DNA of 64,000 bases from Mycoplasma anserisalpingitidis (GCF_007858495.1 NZ_CP041663.1:558001-622000), one strand, 5' to 3'; counted from the stretch's first letter, positions 11,746 through 22,019 are shown. Program-made: numbers and translations. Notes: generated by a model not told the origin, from the letters alone.

Positions 11746-12449
11746 TGAAAGAAACTATATTAAAAGTAAATAATTTGACAAGACTGTATGATAAAAATGG
11801 TTATGGTGTTAAAGAATTAAGTTTTGAAGTTAAATCTGGTTCATTTCATGCTTTTATAGGTGAAAATGGAGCAGGAAAAACAACAACAATTAAATCGATA
11901 ATTGGTGCAACTTTTAATTTTAGTGGTGAAATTTTAATAAAAAATATAAATAATAAAATATCAGAAAGTAAATCAAATATAGGTTATGTTCCTGAAAAAG
12001 CTCAATTTCCGAAGGAAATCACTGTTTATGAATATCTGAAATCACTTGCTTTATTAAATAATTTATCGAAAACCGAAGCTGATAATAAAATTTCAGAACT
12101 ACTAAAAAAATTTGATATTGAAGACTTAAGGAATAAAAAACCATCATTTTTCTCATCCGGTCAAAAGAAAAAAGTATTACTAATCCAAGCTCTAATTCAC
12201 AATCCAGAATTAATTATTTTAGATGAGCCAGCAGCTAATTTAGATCCAACAGCTAGATTTGAATTGTTTAATTTATTAAGCTCACTAAACAAAGAAGGAA
12301 AAACAATTTTAATAAGTAGTCACATTTTAGCCGAAATTGACCAATTCGTTGATAGTTTAACTCTAATACATAAAGGTAAATTAATTTATAATGGAATAAA
12401 ATATAAACCTCTCGAAGATATATATTATGAAAAAATTATTCAAAAATAA
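11745..12449 (+). CDS. ABC transporter ATP-binding protein
   Basis: A 234-residue ATPase subunit. Walker A is GENGAGKTT (39-47), the signature is the variant SSGQKKK (normally LSGGQ-like), Walker B is LIILDEPAANLD, and the H-loop is SSHI. The order and the GENGAGKTTT/ANLDP wording place it with the CcmA/drug- and lipid-export type of ATPases that pair with ABC-2 permeases. It overlaps the permease by one base and the first lipoprotein by 23 bases, so it is translationally coupled on both sides. Confidence 0.93.
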   Translation: MKETILKVNNLTRLYDKNGYGVKELSFEVKSGSFHAFIGENGAGKTTTIKSIIGATFNFSGEILIKNINNKISESKSNIGYVPEKAQFPKEITVYEYLKSLALLNNLSKTEADNKISELLKKFDIEDLRNKKPSFFSSGQKKKVLLIQALIHNPELIILDEPAANLDPTARFELFNLLSSLNKEGKTILISSHILAEIDQFVDSLTLIHKGKLIYNGIKYKPLEDIYYEKIIQK

Positions 12450-13401
12450 ATTGATATTTTTTACACTAGTTTCTCTCTCAGCAACGGCCCTTAGTTGCAC
12501 GAATAATTCCGAAAAAATTAATTTTCAAAAAATAGGAGATCAAAAGAATAAATTTATTTCTGATAATAAATTTATACAGCAAATAATTGATTTTCAGTTT
12601 GATAACATAACACAAAAAAAAGAGTTCATATACAACCAATCTAAAATAATTCACAATAAAAAACAAGAATTAAAATCAGCTTTGGTTTGATTTAATCCTT
12701 TAAGACCTAATCTAATAAATACACAAAGTGATTATAGAAATTTAGTTGAAACAAGTTATAAAATATTGGAAAAAAACATAACTCAAAACTGATTATGAAT
12801 TTTGGATAACATTCAGGATTTTCAATTTGTTTTTAATCCTTATGGATCAAAATTTGATGATGAAAATGATAATTACTTTGAAAATATTATTAGAAGTGTC
12901 TATCAATTTAATCCTAGTTTAAGTATTTCTATTAAAAACAAAGATGTTGTTGATTTATTACAAATCGCACTTGAAAAAGATGATTACGACAAGTTTGAAA
13001 ATAAAGTCGCTAATTATTTAATTTATGATTCAAATAAGGCCATTAAAATTTTAACTTATACTTATCAAAATAATAAATTCATCACTTTAATTCCTGATTT
13101 ATTTTATTCTCCAGATACAGAAAATATAAATGAATTCAAGAATAAATTAATAAATCTGGAAAAAGAAAATAATTTGTCCAAAAACACACTGATTAATAAC
13201 GATATCGAATACAATGAATATTTTGGAGAAGAATACGATTCTAGAAAAAGTTATTATAAATTCAATGATTTAAATCAATATAAAAATTTTAGTTATACAT
13301 ATACCGACATTCAAAAAACGACATTAAAAAGATTACTAACTGAAGAAAAGTTCAAAAAAAATAGAATATATAGATATACATGAAAGGCTATAAATGAGTA
13401 G
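12427..13401 (+). CDS. lipoprotein, first of three related tandem lipoproteins
   Basis: A 324-residue predicted lipoprotein. The basic start MKKLFKNK, a hydrophobic stretch and the lipobox TALSC give an acylated Cys24. The body is Asn/Lys/Asp-rich without a recognised domain. It shares with its two downstream neighbours a segment of the form QK-E-F-x-x-NQ (here QKKEFIYNQ) and, further on, NWLWILDNIQ. It begins inside the ATPase gene and ends 8 bases inside the next lipoprotein gene. It is probably an outer-leaflet partner of the transporter; function unknown. Confidence 0.85.
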
Positions 13402-14287
13402 GAAATACAAAATTTTAACTACATTGTTAAGTTTATTTAGTGTTGTTTTTTTATCTTCATGCAAAGATTCAGGAATTGAAATTAGAAATTCGCTTAGTAA
13501 AATAGTAGATAATAAATTTGACTATATTGAAAAGGAAGATAATTTAGAAGTTAAAAGAACTGAAAAGATTTTAAATGACTTATTAGATAAGGTTTTTGCT
13601 GATAATATAGTTCAAAAAACAGAATTTTTGAATAATCAAAATAATAAAAATTATCAAAATGAACAACTGAAAAAATTGAAATTTATGTTTGAACAATGTC
13701 AAAATGAAATAAGTTTAATTAGCGATCCAAATGAACAAAAAAAGAAAGAAATAGAATTTTATGAAAAAAACATTTTTCCGTTCTACTCGGAGAATTGGTA
13801 TTTTATATTAAAAAATCTAAATATTTTTTATGTTCATTTTTATGATTGATTAACTATTCCTGAAAATCAAGACTTAAATTCATCCCATTCAGAAGAATTT
13901 TTAGACTCATTAAAGAACTTAAAACTACCTGATGATATTTGATTAACATCTTCGTTATTAGATAAACTGGAAGAAGGGGAAGAATCTGCAGAAAGTTATA
14001 ACAATTATATTTTCTATCTTTCGAAAGGTAAAATTATTTTTAGAATCAAAATTGATAAAAATTCAACAAAAAACAATAAATTAGAAATAGAACCATGAAT
14101 TTGATATTTTTCATTTTCAAAAACTAACAACATTTCTATTAAGCTAATATCAAATATCTTACACTCAGCTTATGTACATGGTGATCAAATCGGTTATGAT
14201 CGTTTTGAATCTGATTTGGTTAAAAAACTTAGATATGGTGTTCCTTCTAAAATAATATTAAAAATTAAGGACAATTATGAGATTTAA
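13394..14287 (+). CDS. lipoprotein, second of three
   Basis: A 297-residue predicted lipoprotein with signal peptide MSRKYKILTTLLSLF and lipobox FLSSC (Cys23). The motif QKTEFLNNQ and the later NWYFILKNLN match its neighbours, so the trio looks like paralogues that have diverged strongly. TGA codons encode Trp. Its ATG overlaps the preceding stop (ATGAGTAG) and its own end overlaps the third gene by 11 bases. No known domain recognised. Confidence 0.85.
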
Positions 14288-15476
14288 GAAATTATTATTT
14301 GTTTTGCCGTTATTCAGTTTGATTCCTATAAGCACAGTTAGCTGCCAAGATAACAGTGAAACATACAAAAACATAAAACAAAAACTGTACACAGAAGAGT
14401 ATAAATTAAATCAAAATTGAGAAAAATTTCTCAATCAAGAAGTTATTGAAAAAATATTAAATTTAATTTATAAAGATAGTAATGACAAACAAGATTTTAT
14501 CAATAATCAACTAAAATTAAATAAAAACAAAAATTACTTAAACCAAATTAAAAAAAGTTTAATATTTTCTAACAATATTTCGCTTAGTTTTGGTCATGAT
14601 GGTGGATTCTTTTCGAAAAGACCATATTTACTTAGTGATTCAATAAAAAACGTTGAAGAAGCTAAAACAAAAAATTGACTTTGATTTCTTTTTAATATTG
14701 CAAAAATTGAGTTTGTTAGTTTTCCAGTATTTGATCAGTTTGTGTCTTCAACTGAAGAAAGTTCATTGGAAGCTAAGAAATCGGGTATGGAATTAGGTTT
14801 ATTCTATACTCCTAAATCTAATATTTTTATAGATTTTACCTACAAAATAGAGATAGAAAAGGATTATTCTGAAACCTATCAATTTTATTTATTAACAAAT
14901 GAAGGTTTTATAATTAACCTAAACATCACTAAATACATTGATAATTATTCGTGAGAATTCGAAAATATAATAAATAATGATGGAGAGGATTTTATTAATC
15001 AAATAAGCAATCTAATAAACTACATTGATGATGAATCTGAAAGAAAAAATGAATTATTAGACATATTTAACAGATTTAACCCAGTACATGATTTATTCAA
15101 GTCAAAAATCAACAATTTAGAAAATTTAAGTGAATATAGAGTTGAATTTGATAATTATTCATCTGAGTTAACTAAATTTAAAAATAAGCTTGCTATTTGA
15201 AAAGGAAGCGACCTTTCTGAGTTGTACGAACCAACTAAAGCCGAAAAACCAAAAAAGGATGAAGTTGAATTATTTTCTTATTTATATATTTACCCAAAGG
15301 TTTTCTTCAGTAAGGATAAAAATAGCTTTTTTGATATTAGACAGTATGTTAAAAATACAATTACATTCTCTGAAATAACCGAAAATAATCAAACTAATAA
15401 TATAATATATAATGATTATTATGGTGGTAGACCGATAAGATATACTTTTTTTGATATAAAGATAGAGGAGAATTAA
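14277..15476 (+). CDS. lipoprotein, third of three
   Basis: A 399-residue predicted lipoprotein, the longest of the trio. The signal is MRFKKLLFVLPLFSL with lipobox STVSC (Cys23). It carries the shared DKQDFINNQ and NWLWFLFNIA segments. The C-terminal half adds a charged region (KAEKPKKDEVELF) and ends in a Tyr/Phe-rich segment. Several TGA Trp codons are present. It starts within the second lipoprotein gene and is followed after 2 bases by the small ABM-like gene. Function unknown. Confidence 0.85.
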
Positions 15477-15478
15477 AT

Positions 15479-15811
15479 ATGGAACTAACTTTCATTATTC
15501 ACTATACAGGTAAAAATGGCGATGCATTAAAGTTTGTTAAAGAAATGACTGAAAGCGGAATTGTAAGAAGAATAAGAAGTAAAGAGGGTAATTTACAATA
15601 TCAATATTATGAGTCTTTTGATGATAAAGAAACCATTTTACTAATTGATAGATGAAAAAATCAGGAAGCACTTGATTTACATCATGATTCAACAGAAATG
15701 GAAGAAATTCTTAAACTAAGAAAAAAATACAATTTATCTCTCAAGGCTGATAAATATATACCAGATAACCAAACAATAACTACTAAGGATCAAAAATTTA
15801 TTAATATGTAA
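15479..15811 (+). CDS. small ABM-domain (antibiotic biosynthesis monooxygenase-like) protein
   Basis: A 110-residue cytosolic protein. The beginning MELTFIIHYTGKNGDALKF and the segment LQYQYYESFDDKETILLIDRW (Trp as TGA) followed by LDLHHDS fit the dimeric ferredoxin-like ABM fold seen in putative quinol monooxygenases (the E.W.....LD.H pattern). It has an AGAGGAGAATTAA ribosome site and is the last gene of the ABC/lipoprotein operon, closed by a terminator. The reaction cannot be inferred. Confidence 0.75.
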
Positions 15812-15836
15812 AATTACTTTGTCTGACACTTCGTTT

Positions 15837-15857
15837 AGCGTTTAAGCGCTATTTTTT
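15837..15857 (+). terminator. terminator of the ABC/lipoprotein operon
   Basis: AGCG (15837-15840), loop TTTAAG, CGCT (15847-15850), then ATTTTTT. Confidence 0.65.
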
Positions 15858-15861
15858 ATTT

Positions 15862-15890
15862 AAAACAAAAATGAAGCATTAAGCTTCATT
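15862..15890 (-). terminator. tsf terminator
   Basis: AATGAAGC (15870-15877) and GCTTCATT (15883-15890) form the stem. On the minus strand it is followed by TTTGTTTTA. Confidence 0.75.
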
Positions 15891-15903
15891 ATATTTTTGA
15901 TTA

Positions 15904-16782
15904 TTAGTTACCTTTAACTACAGACATAACTTCATCAGCAAAGTTTGATTCAACTTTTTGAATCCCTTCACCAACTTCAAATCTTACTGCACTAACTAAT
16001 TTAGATTGTGCGTTTGCTAAGTATTTTTCAACTGAAACACCATCATCCATTACAAATGGTTGTTTAACTAATGTAATTTCAGATAATTGTTTGTCTAATC
16101 AACCTTCAACAATTTTTTCTCTAATTTTTTCAGGTTTACTTGCAAAGTTAGCAGGTTCAACAAAACCAGCTTTAATTTGTTCCATTCTTTCAGCAGGAAT
16201 GCTTTCGACTAAAACGAATTCTGGGTTCATAGCAGCAGAGTGCATTGCAACATTTCTTGCAACTTCTGAGTTTGAACCTTCGACTGTAGTAATTGAACCG
16301 ATACGTCCATTAGTGTGAAGGTAAAGACCTAAAACTTGGTTTGCACCAGCAACAACTCTCACAAAACGACGAAGTGAAATTTTTTCACCAATTGTTGCTG
16401 TAGCTTGTGTACAAGCTTCAGATACTGTAACACCACTTTCAAGAACAACTTGTTCAGCTTCTTCAAGTGTACTTGCATTTGATTTGAATAAACCATTAGC
16501 AACTTCATTTAATAAATTCTTGAAGTTTTCATTTTGAGCAACGAAGTCAGTTTCACTGTTAACTTCGATCATAACTGCTGATTTTTCATCACCAACAATA
16601 GCTACTAAACCTTCAGCAGCTATTCTTCCTGCTTTTTTAGCAGCTTTAGCAATTCCGTTTTCACGTAATCATTCAATAGCAGCTTCAACATCTCAGTTTG
16701 TTGCTTCTAAAGCTTTTTTACAATCTGATAATCCAGAGTTTGTTCTTTCTCTTAATTCTTTAATTAGGTTGATGTTTGACAT
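15904..16782 (-). CDS. tsf: elongation factor Ts
   Basis: A 292-residue guanine-nucleotide exchange factor for EF-Tu. The N-terminal UBA-like domain (MSNINLIKELRERTNSGLSD, then CKKALEAT) precedes the core with the characteristic VNSETDFVAQNENFKNL. The C-terminal domain includes FVLVESIPAERMEQIKAGF. TGA Trp codons occur, for example in TNWDVEAAIEWL. It is 2 bases from the rpsB stop, in the usual rpsB-tsf operon. Confidence 0.97.
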
Positions 16783-16784
16783 AA

Positions 16785-17639
16785 TTATTCCCCTCTTGAT
16801 TCTTCAGTTTGTGATTTAACTCTTCTTGGTTGAGATTGTAAAGGTTGTTTTCTTTGAACTCCTTGGAATTCTGGTAAAACAATTTTTTCATCTGGTTGGT
16901 AAGCAAATAATTCTTTACCACCTTGAGCTTTAACAATAGCATCAGCAAGAATTGTCATAATTAATGAGATACATTTTGCAGAATCATCATTAGCAGGAAT
17001 TCCAAAATCAACAAAATCTGGATCTGCATTTGTATCTAAAATAGCGATAACTTTGATGCCTTTTCTTTTAGCTTCTTTAACTGCGATTGCATCTTCATTA
17101 GGATCAGCAACAATCATAACTTGTGGTAAACGTTTCATTGAACGAATTCCATCAAGGTTTTTGTGTAATTTATCTAATTCTTTTTGGAAAAGAATAGCTT
17201 CTTTTTTAGTGTATCCTTTGAATTCATTTTTAGCTTTAGCTTCAAGTTCTTCCATTTTTTTAACACGTGACATAATTGTTTGATTATTTGTTAATGTTCC
17301 ACCTAATCATCTTTCTGTTACGTATAATGAGTTTGATCTTTCAGCTGCTTCTTTAACAGCACTTTGAGCTTGTTTTTTTGTTCCTACAAAAATGAAAGAA
17401 GCTTTTTTACTTGCTAATTTATTTACAAGTGAGTAAGCAAATTCAAGATATTTTTGTGTTTTAGTAATATCAATGATGTGTGCACCTTTATTTTTTTTGT
17501 TAGGTACAATGTAATCTTTCATTTTAGGGTTTCAAGCATGTGCTTTGTGTCCAAAGTATGCACCCGCTTCTAATAATTTATCCTTTGATACAATAGGATT
17601 TTTTGGTTGTTTTTCAACTTTTTCTACTTTATTTGTCAT
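16785..17639 (-). CDS. rpsB: 30S ribosomal protein S2
   Basis: A 284-residue S2. It has the expected [19 protein letters not shown] start, [30 protein letters not shown] (TGA as Trp) and the [21 protein letters not shown] core. The tail beyond residue 245 is basic and Gln-rich ([14 protein letters not shown]) and is an extension not found in most bacteria. Start ATG at 17637-17639 with upstream GGAGAAAA. First gene of rpsB-tsf. Confidence 0.97.
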
Positions 17640-18049
17640 TTTTCTCCATTTTTTAGTTTGTTAGTTTAACTTTTACTTCCAACGCCTAGCACTTCACAAA
17701 AAGCACACCCATGCGAATCCATAAAAGCAATTTGGTTTAATTCAAATTTTAATTAATTTAGTATTAAATATATTTAATACTTTTTTATTTTACCATAATA
17801 GTTGTTTTGCTGAAATAGATTTTATTAGGTAAATAATTTAACTTTTATAGACAAAAATATGGTAAAAAAACAATAATGTATATTCATTTTAAAGGAATAG
17901 TTTCCTTATTGTTTTTTGTTATAGAAACACTTTTTTAAAATTAAAATAATAAAATTTTTAGTAAGTTATTAGTGCTCACATCGAGATTGCTAATTTAACT
18001 TATTTATCTATTTTATAGTTATATAGTATAAAATAAACAAGGAGAAAAC
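17640..18049. promoter_or_regulatory. 410-base divergent intergenic region upstream of rpsB and the DUF2798-like gene
   Basis: No protein gene is supported here. From the rpsB side it holds a G/C-richer stretch at about 17680-17725 (a possible structured rpsB leader) and then a 22-bp perfect palindrome at 17760-17781 (core GTATTAAATA-TATTTAATAC). A composite stem-loop lies at 17865-17917: outer arms AAAAAACAATAA and TTATTGTTTTTT, inner arms AAGGAA and TTCCTT. The plus-strand gene has an AAGGAGAAAAC ribosome site at its right end. Confidence 0.5.
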
Positions 18050-18532
18050 ATGCCTCAAAATAAACGTGAAAGTTTAATTTACACAGTTATGATGTGTTTT
18101 GTAATGGTTTTATGAATGTCATTTTATAGTGTTTTTCTAAGAACCTTAAAATTTGATGCATCAATTTTTACTGAAGCTTGATTAGGCTTTCCGCTTGCAT
18201 ATATTGTTGCACTTTGTTGTGATTTATTATTTGTATCAAGGACAGCTAAGTTTATTGCTTTTAAGTGAATAAAAGTAAAACCACAATCTCCAACAATAGC
18301 CAAAGTTTTAGCTATATCTGGTATGATGGTTGTATTTATGGTTTTAATCATGTCGCTTTATGGTTCTATTGTTGCATGTGTTGCGACAAATGACTGAAAA
18401 AATTTATTTTTCATCTATATTAATACAGTTTGAAAAAACTTTTTAATGGCATTCCCATTTCAAATTCTGATTGCCGGAACTCTTGTGAGATTTGTGTTCC
18501 GCAAACTTTTCCCAGTCGGTTCCATTAAATAA
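18050..18532 (+). CDS. DUF2798-like four-span membrane protein
   Basis: A 160-residue integral membrane protein with about four hydrophobic helices: YTVMMCFVMVLWMSFYSVF, GFPLAYIVALCCDLLFV, VLAISGMMVVFMVLIMSLYG and LMAFPFQILIAGTLVRFVF. The spacing and the motifs MxxxMSFYS, F...W...FP.A and the closing FP.Q.L..G.L.R resemble the DUF2798 family, whose function is not known. Trp codons are TGA. The start has AAGGAGAAAAC. It is single and is followed by a hairpin terminator. Confidence 0.75.
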
Positions 18533-18538
18533 TTTAAG

Positions 18539-18580
18539 TCAGGAATTGGTTTTAATCAGTCCTGATTTTAATTTATTTTT
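18539..18580 (+). terminator. terminator after the DUF2798-like gene
   Basis: TCAGGA (18539-18544) pairs with TCCTGA (18560-18565), followed by TTTTAATTTATTTTTATTT. Confidence 0.65.
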
Positions 18581-18682
18581 ATTTGATATATTATGTTAAT
18601 TGGTAAATATTTTTTGTGATCTAAGTTATCATTTAACATGAATTAAATTCAATGAGTACAATAGCTAAAAAGTCAAAATAAA

Positions 18683-18714
18683 TATATTACTAAAATGTAA
18701 TATAATGATATAAT
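18683..18714 (+). promoter_or_regulatory. palindromic operator plus tandem -10 boxes of the His-rich lipoprotein gene
   Basis: TATATTAC (18683-18690), TAAAAT, GTAATATA (18697-18704), with TATAAT at 18701-18706 and again at 18709-18714. It matches 9876-9908 in arms, spacer length and -10 placement, with one base different in the spacer. The second -10 ends six bases before the ATG. Confidence 0.7.
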
Positions 18715-18720
18715 AGATCC

Positions 18721-19638
18721 ATGAAAAAAATAAGTAAATTAATATGTCTAGGAACTTTAACTTTATCTTTAACGCCAATTTTATCAATTAGTTGTACGCA
18801 AGGAAAAACAGATAAAGTTGATAAAGTTTCACCAACAATAATAAATAAAAATCAAGAATTAAAGAGCACAATTGAGGAATTCAATAAATTATTAAATCAA
18901 CTGGTTAATGAGAATAGTGATTTGACTTCATCTATCAAAAATGTTGAACAATTTTTATTTGAAAGTTATTTTAATCAACAATTAAACAAAAATAATAAAA
19001 ATATTTTTAATACTTACACCGAATTTAAAAATTCTCTTGGAGAATTATATAAAGATGAAAAATTCAATGAGTTCAAACAAGAACTTTATACTGATGTTCT
19101 ACATTTGATTCAACATAATAGAGAAAATATTTTAATTCAAATTCAGAATATTTTAGAATTTAATAAAGGCGCTGATTTTGATACTTTTATAAATAAAATT
19201 AATTCAAATCAAGAACCTAAAAATGAAGATATTCAAAATCACAACTTAAAGGTTTCGAAAACATATGAAAATTATGTTTTTGACAAACATTACTACGAAG
19301 AAACTCAACTAAGCGGTAATGAACACAATGAACATGACCATGATCATGAACACATAGATGTAGATGGACAAGAAAATCACAGTCACGGTTTAATTAATTT
19401 GATTAAAGATATCGACCTAGCCATCAAAAATACTTTAAGTAAAATTCATTTTGATGGATTCAGTAATTTATTAAATGCTGAACAATTAGAAAAATTGACT
19501 AACTTAAAAAATTCAGTTGAAAATTTTGTTTTATTGTACAATCAAAATACTTTAGAAAAATTAATTGATAAATTAATTCAACTAACCACAAAAATCAATA
19601 CACTTTCAGAAGAAATTTCTCAGGAATTAATTAAATAA
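18721..19638 (+). CDS. His-rich lipoprotein
   Basis: A 305-residue predicted lipoprotein: signal MKKISKLICLGTLTLSL, lipobox LSISC (Cys25). The body is helical and charged. Residues about 201-223 contain seven His interleaved with Asp and Glu (HNEHDHDHEH, then NHSHG), the kind of loop that binds zinc or nickel in solute-binding lipoproteins and metal transporters. No known solute-binding fold is otherwise recognisable. It has no ribosome site, and a -10 box ends six bases before the ATG, so the mRNA may be leaderless. It shares its promoter palindrome with the ABC/lipoprotein operon. A metal-related role is inference. Confidence 0.85.
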   Translation: MKKISKLICLGTLTLSLTPILSISCTQGKTDKVDKVSPTIINKNQELKSTIEEFNKLLNQLVNENSDLTSSIKNVEQFLFESYFNQQLNKNNKNIFNTYTEFKNSLGELYKDEKFNEFKQELYTDVLHLIQHNRENILIQIQNILEFNKGADFDTFINKINSNQEPKNEDIQNHNLKVSKTYENYVFDKHYYEETQLSGNEHNEHDHDHEHIDVDGQENHSHGLINLIKDIDLAIKNTLSKIHFDGFSNLLNAEQLEKLTNLKNSVENFVLLYNQNTLEKLIDKLIQLTTKINTLSEEISQELIK

Positions 19639-19654
19639 TTAATATAATTAATTT

Positions 19655-20092
19655 ATGAGAAATTTTGTTAAATTATCAGACAAACAAAAGTACTTAAGTT
19701 ATGTAGACAAAATGAAAGAAGCTACCAAAGGAAATAACTCTTTAGTTTATTTAATCTTTGTATTTTTAGGTCTTATTTGTCTTGGATTAGGTATTTATAA
19801 CGGTTCAACAATTAATTATAAGAACATCGATTATTTTGGATTAAGCTTTGCAGTAATCTTATTAATAGCTGGCATAGTCTTTCTTATCTATGGTATAGTT
19901 CTAACAGTTACAAACTGAAAATTTATAGAATCTAAAACTCATAAAGAAAAAATTAAATGATACAAAATTAGTAGAAGATTTTTGTTTGATTTTCGTCCAT
20001 ACATTTATGAAGAAATGTTTAAAAATGAGCTTCAAAATCCGGAATTTGATATAGTAAAAAATCAAGAAGACATTTATAAAAGACTTTTTTAA
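19655..20092 (+). CDS. hypothetical two-span membrane protein
   Basis: A 145-residue protein with a charged N-terminus (MRNFVKLSDKQKYLSYVDK). Two hydrophobic helices lie at about 29-46 (SLVYLIFVFLGLICLGLGI) and 62-86 (GLSFAVILLIAGIVFLIYG). A basic, probably cytosolic tail follows (KTHKEKIKWYKISRRFLFD), with TGA Trp codons. It starts 16 bases after the His-rich lipoprotein gene and is probably cotranscribed with it. No family recognised. Confidence 0.75.
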
Positions 20093-20116
20093 TTTTTGAA
20101 AAAAATAGTATGATTT

Positions 20117-20401
20117 TTAAGCATTGGTTGACAGCTGTTATTTTTAATAATAGAGGAAAGTCCGCGCTAGCACAGGCTGCGACGCCTGTAGTGATCATGC
20201 CAACACCAATAAGGTTGGGGTAATTTATTACACGACTAGCACCACAGAGACGAGAATTGTGAAACGGGTAAGCTCCATGAGCTAGAAACTCAAATTAAGG
20301 TAGAGGAATCTAGATTCGGGAATTGAACCGATATAGAAGTTTATAACTAGATAAATTGTCAACGCCTATTTTATAGGTACAGAACGCGGCTTATAGATGC
20401 T
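20117..20401 (+). ncRNA. rnpB: RNase P RNA (type B)
   Basis: The catalytic RNA of RNase P, which trims the 5' ends of tRNA precursors. Conserved blocks are present: GAGGAAAGTCC (20153-20163) near the 5' end and ACAGAACGCGGCTTATAG at about 20381-20398 near the 3' end. AAGCAT at the start pairs with ATGCT at the end as P1. A TATGAT -10 box lies at about 20109 and a terminator follows. Ends are approximate. Confidence 0.95.
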
Positions 20402-20403
20402 GA

Positions 20404-20428
20404 AAAATGGCTTATGCCATTTTTTTAT
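20404..20428 (+). terminator. rnpB terminator
   Basis: AAATGGC, loop TTAT, GCCATTTTTTT (20416-20427). Confidence 0.85.
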
Positions 20429-20449
20429 TTATTAGAGTAAAATAGTTAT

Positions 20450-20815
20450 ATGAAATATAAAGTTGGTGAAGTTGCTTATGGCAAAGTGTTCGAGATTCAA
20501 AATGAATATATAATTGTAAAAACATTAAATGAATGAACATTTAAAATTTATTTATCTGACATTTCAGATTGGAAAAACATTGACTTAAACAAAGTTTTTA
20601 ATGTTGGTGAGATAATTAATTTTATAATTAAAAGTGTTAACCCATCAAAAAGAGGTGTTGGTAATTTTAAAGCTAACCACCCAAATTTTTTAAGAAGTCC
20701 ATTTAATCATGAAATTTTAGAAACTGCTGGTCATTTCGATAAATTAAAAAGACATAGTCTTAATGAAATAGGTTTTTATGAGTATAAAAATATCAAAATC
20801 AAGAATAATAAATAA
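20450..20815 (+). CDS. S1 RNA-binding domain protein
   Basis: A 121-residue protein whose first 70 or so residues form an S1 (OB-fold) domain: VGEVAYGKVFEIQNEYIIVK, then a Trp (TGA) strand, LSDISDW and FNVGEIINFIIKSV. A Lys/His-rich tail with RSPFNHEILETAGHF follows, as in the general-stress protein 13/YugI group. In Bacillus yugI lies beside pgi, and here too the next gene is a Pgi relative, overlapping by 38 bases. A TAAAAT box eight bases before the ATG and the absence of a ribosome site suggest a leaderless start. Confidence 0.85.
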
Positions 20816-22019
20816 TATTGAATTTAATCCTAGAATAATGTATCAAATAAATGAAGCAAACTCAAAATTTAAAAGTAAAAACTTCATAAATAGCGAATAT
20901 TTTGAATTTATGGAGATTGCTTCAAATTTTAATAGTAAGAAAATTGATGAGATTATTTCTTGCCTAGAACAAATACTAATGAATAAAACTCAAACTTTAG
21001 TAGTATACTCAAATTCTAGAGTCGAAAAAAGTGTAAATACAATTAAGAAGTACATATATAGTAAGTCAAAACAATGATTTAATTCACCTATAGAAATAAT
21101 ATTTCTAAATTCAGATGAAGATTATGACAGTTTTGAACATAAATTAAATTTCATTTTGAATAAAGTGTCTAAATTTAGTTTCATTATTATAAAAAATGAT
21201 TTTGATTTATACGAAAATGTAAAGCGTTTTAAATCATTTTTAAGTTTATTTATAGATAAATTGGGTTTTGAATATTTTGGTCAAAATAGTTATCTTTTTT
21301 TACCTTCAAATTCAACCAAGTTTATAAATGAATTTTCACTAAATAGTAAGTACATTTCACTTATTAGTACAAAACTTTCACAAAACTTATTTTATTTTAG
21401 TGAATTTATGTTGCTTCTTTTTGCATTCGCAGGAGTAGATATCTACGAATTTATTAAAGGTTATAAAAATTCATTTATGTTAAGCAACGAAGAATTTGAT
21501 AACAATACTCCTTTACAAATTGCTTCGCAATTACATTTCAACTTAACAAAAAAAGATGAATTTAATTTTATTTTTTTTGCTTTCAATTCTCCATCATTGG
21601 ATTTAATAATCAATGATTTTATAAGAAACTTAAACTTTATTGATCCAAAAAATTTTTTCGATAAATTTGAAATACCAGGTAATATTTATAAAAATTACCA
21701 AATGTTCCTAGAAACTGATAAAAATAAGGCGGTCATTTTTTACAATCTTCAAAACGAAAAAATCGACTACCAAACTAGTCCTGAAGTTGATTATGATTTC
21801 ATGGATCAAAGCATTATTATCAACTCACTTAATCAACTTAATTTTGACATTTCAAACTTATTTATAGATAGTTTGAGTTTTGATAATAGTTATACTCAAT
21901 CCTTAAGTGTTGAGATTCCAAAGAATGATCACTATTATTTAGGTTATTTATTGTGTTTAAATTCGCTCATTTTAGTTTACTACTCAATTTTTAATAATGT
22001 TAGTGCATTTAAAAAATAA
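20778..22019 (+). CDS. degenerate glucose-6-phosphate isomerase-like protein
   Basis: A 413-residue protein, close to the length of mycoplasma Pgi. Its order of secondary-structure blocks follows Pgi, for example LLLFAFAGVDIYEFIKG against the family's GLLPIAxxGVDIxxLLKG. FSFIIIKNDF sits where FSINVISKSG is expected, NLFYFSEFM where GGRFSVLT is expected, and a YYLGYLLCLNSLILVYY helix matches the family C-terminus. The glycine loop (GIGGSYLG), the phosphate-binding SKSGTTTE and GGRFS are all replaced, so isomerase activity is unlikely. The reading frame is intact. It follows an S1-domain gene, as pgi does in Bacillus. The homology call rests on pattern and synteny. Confidence 0.55.
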
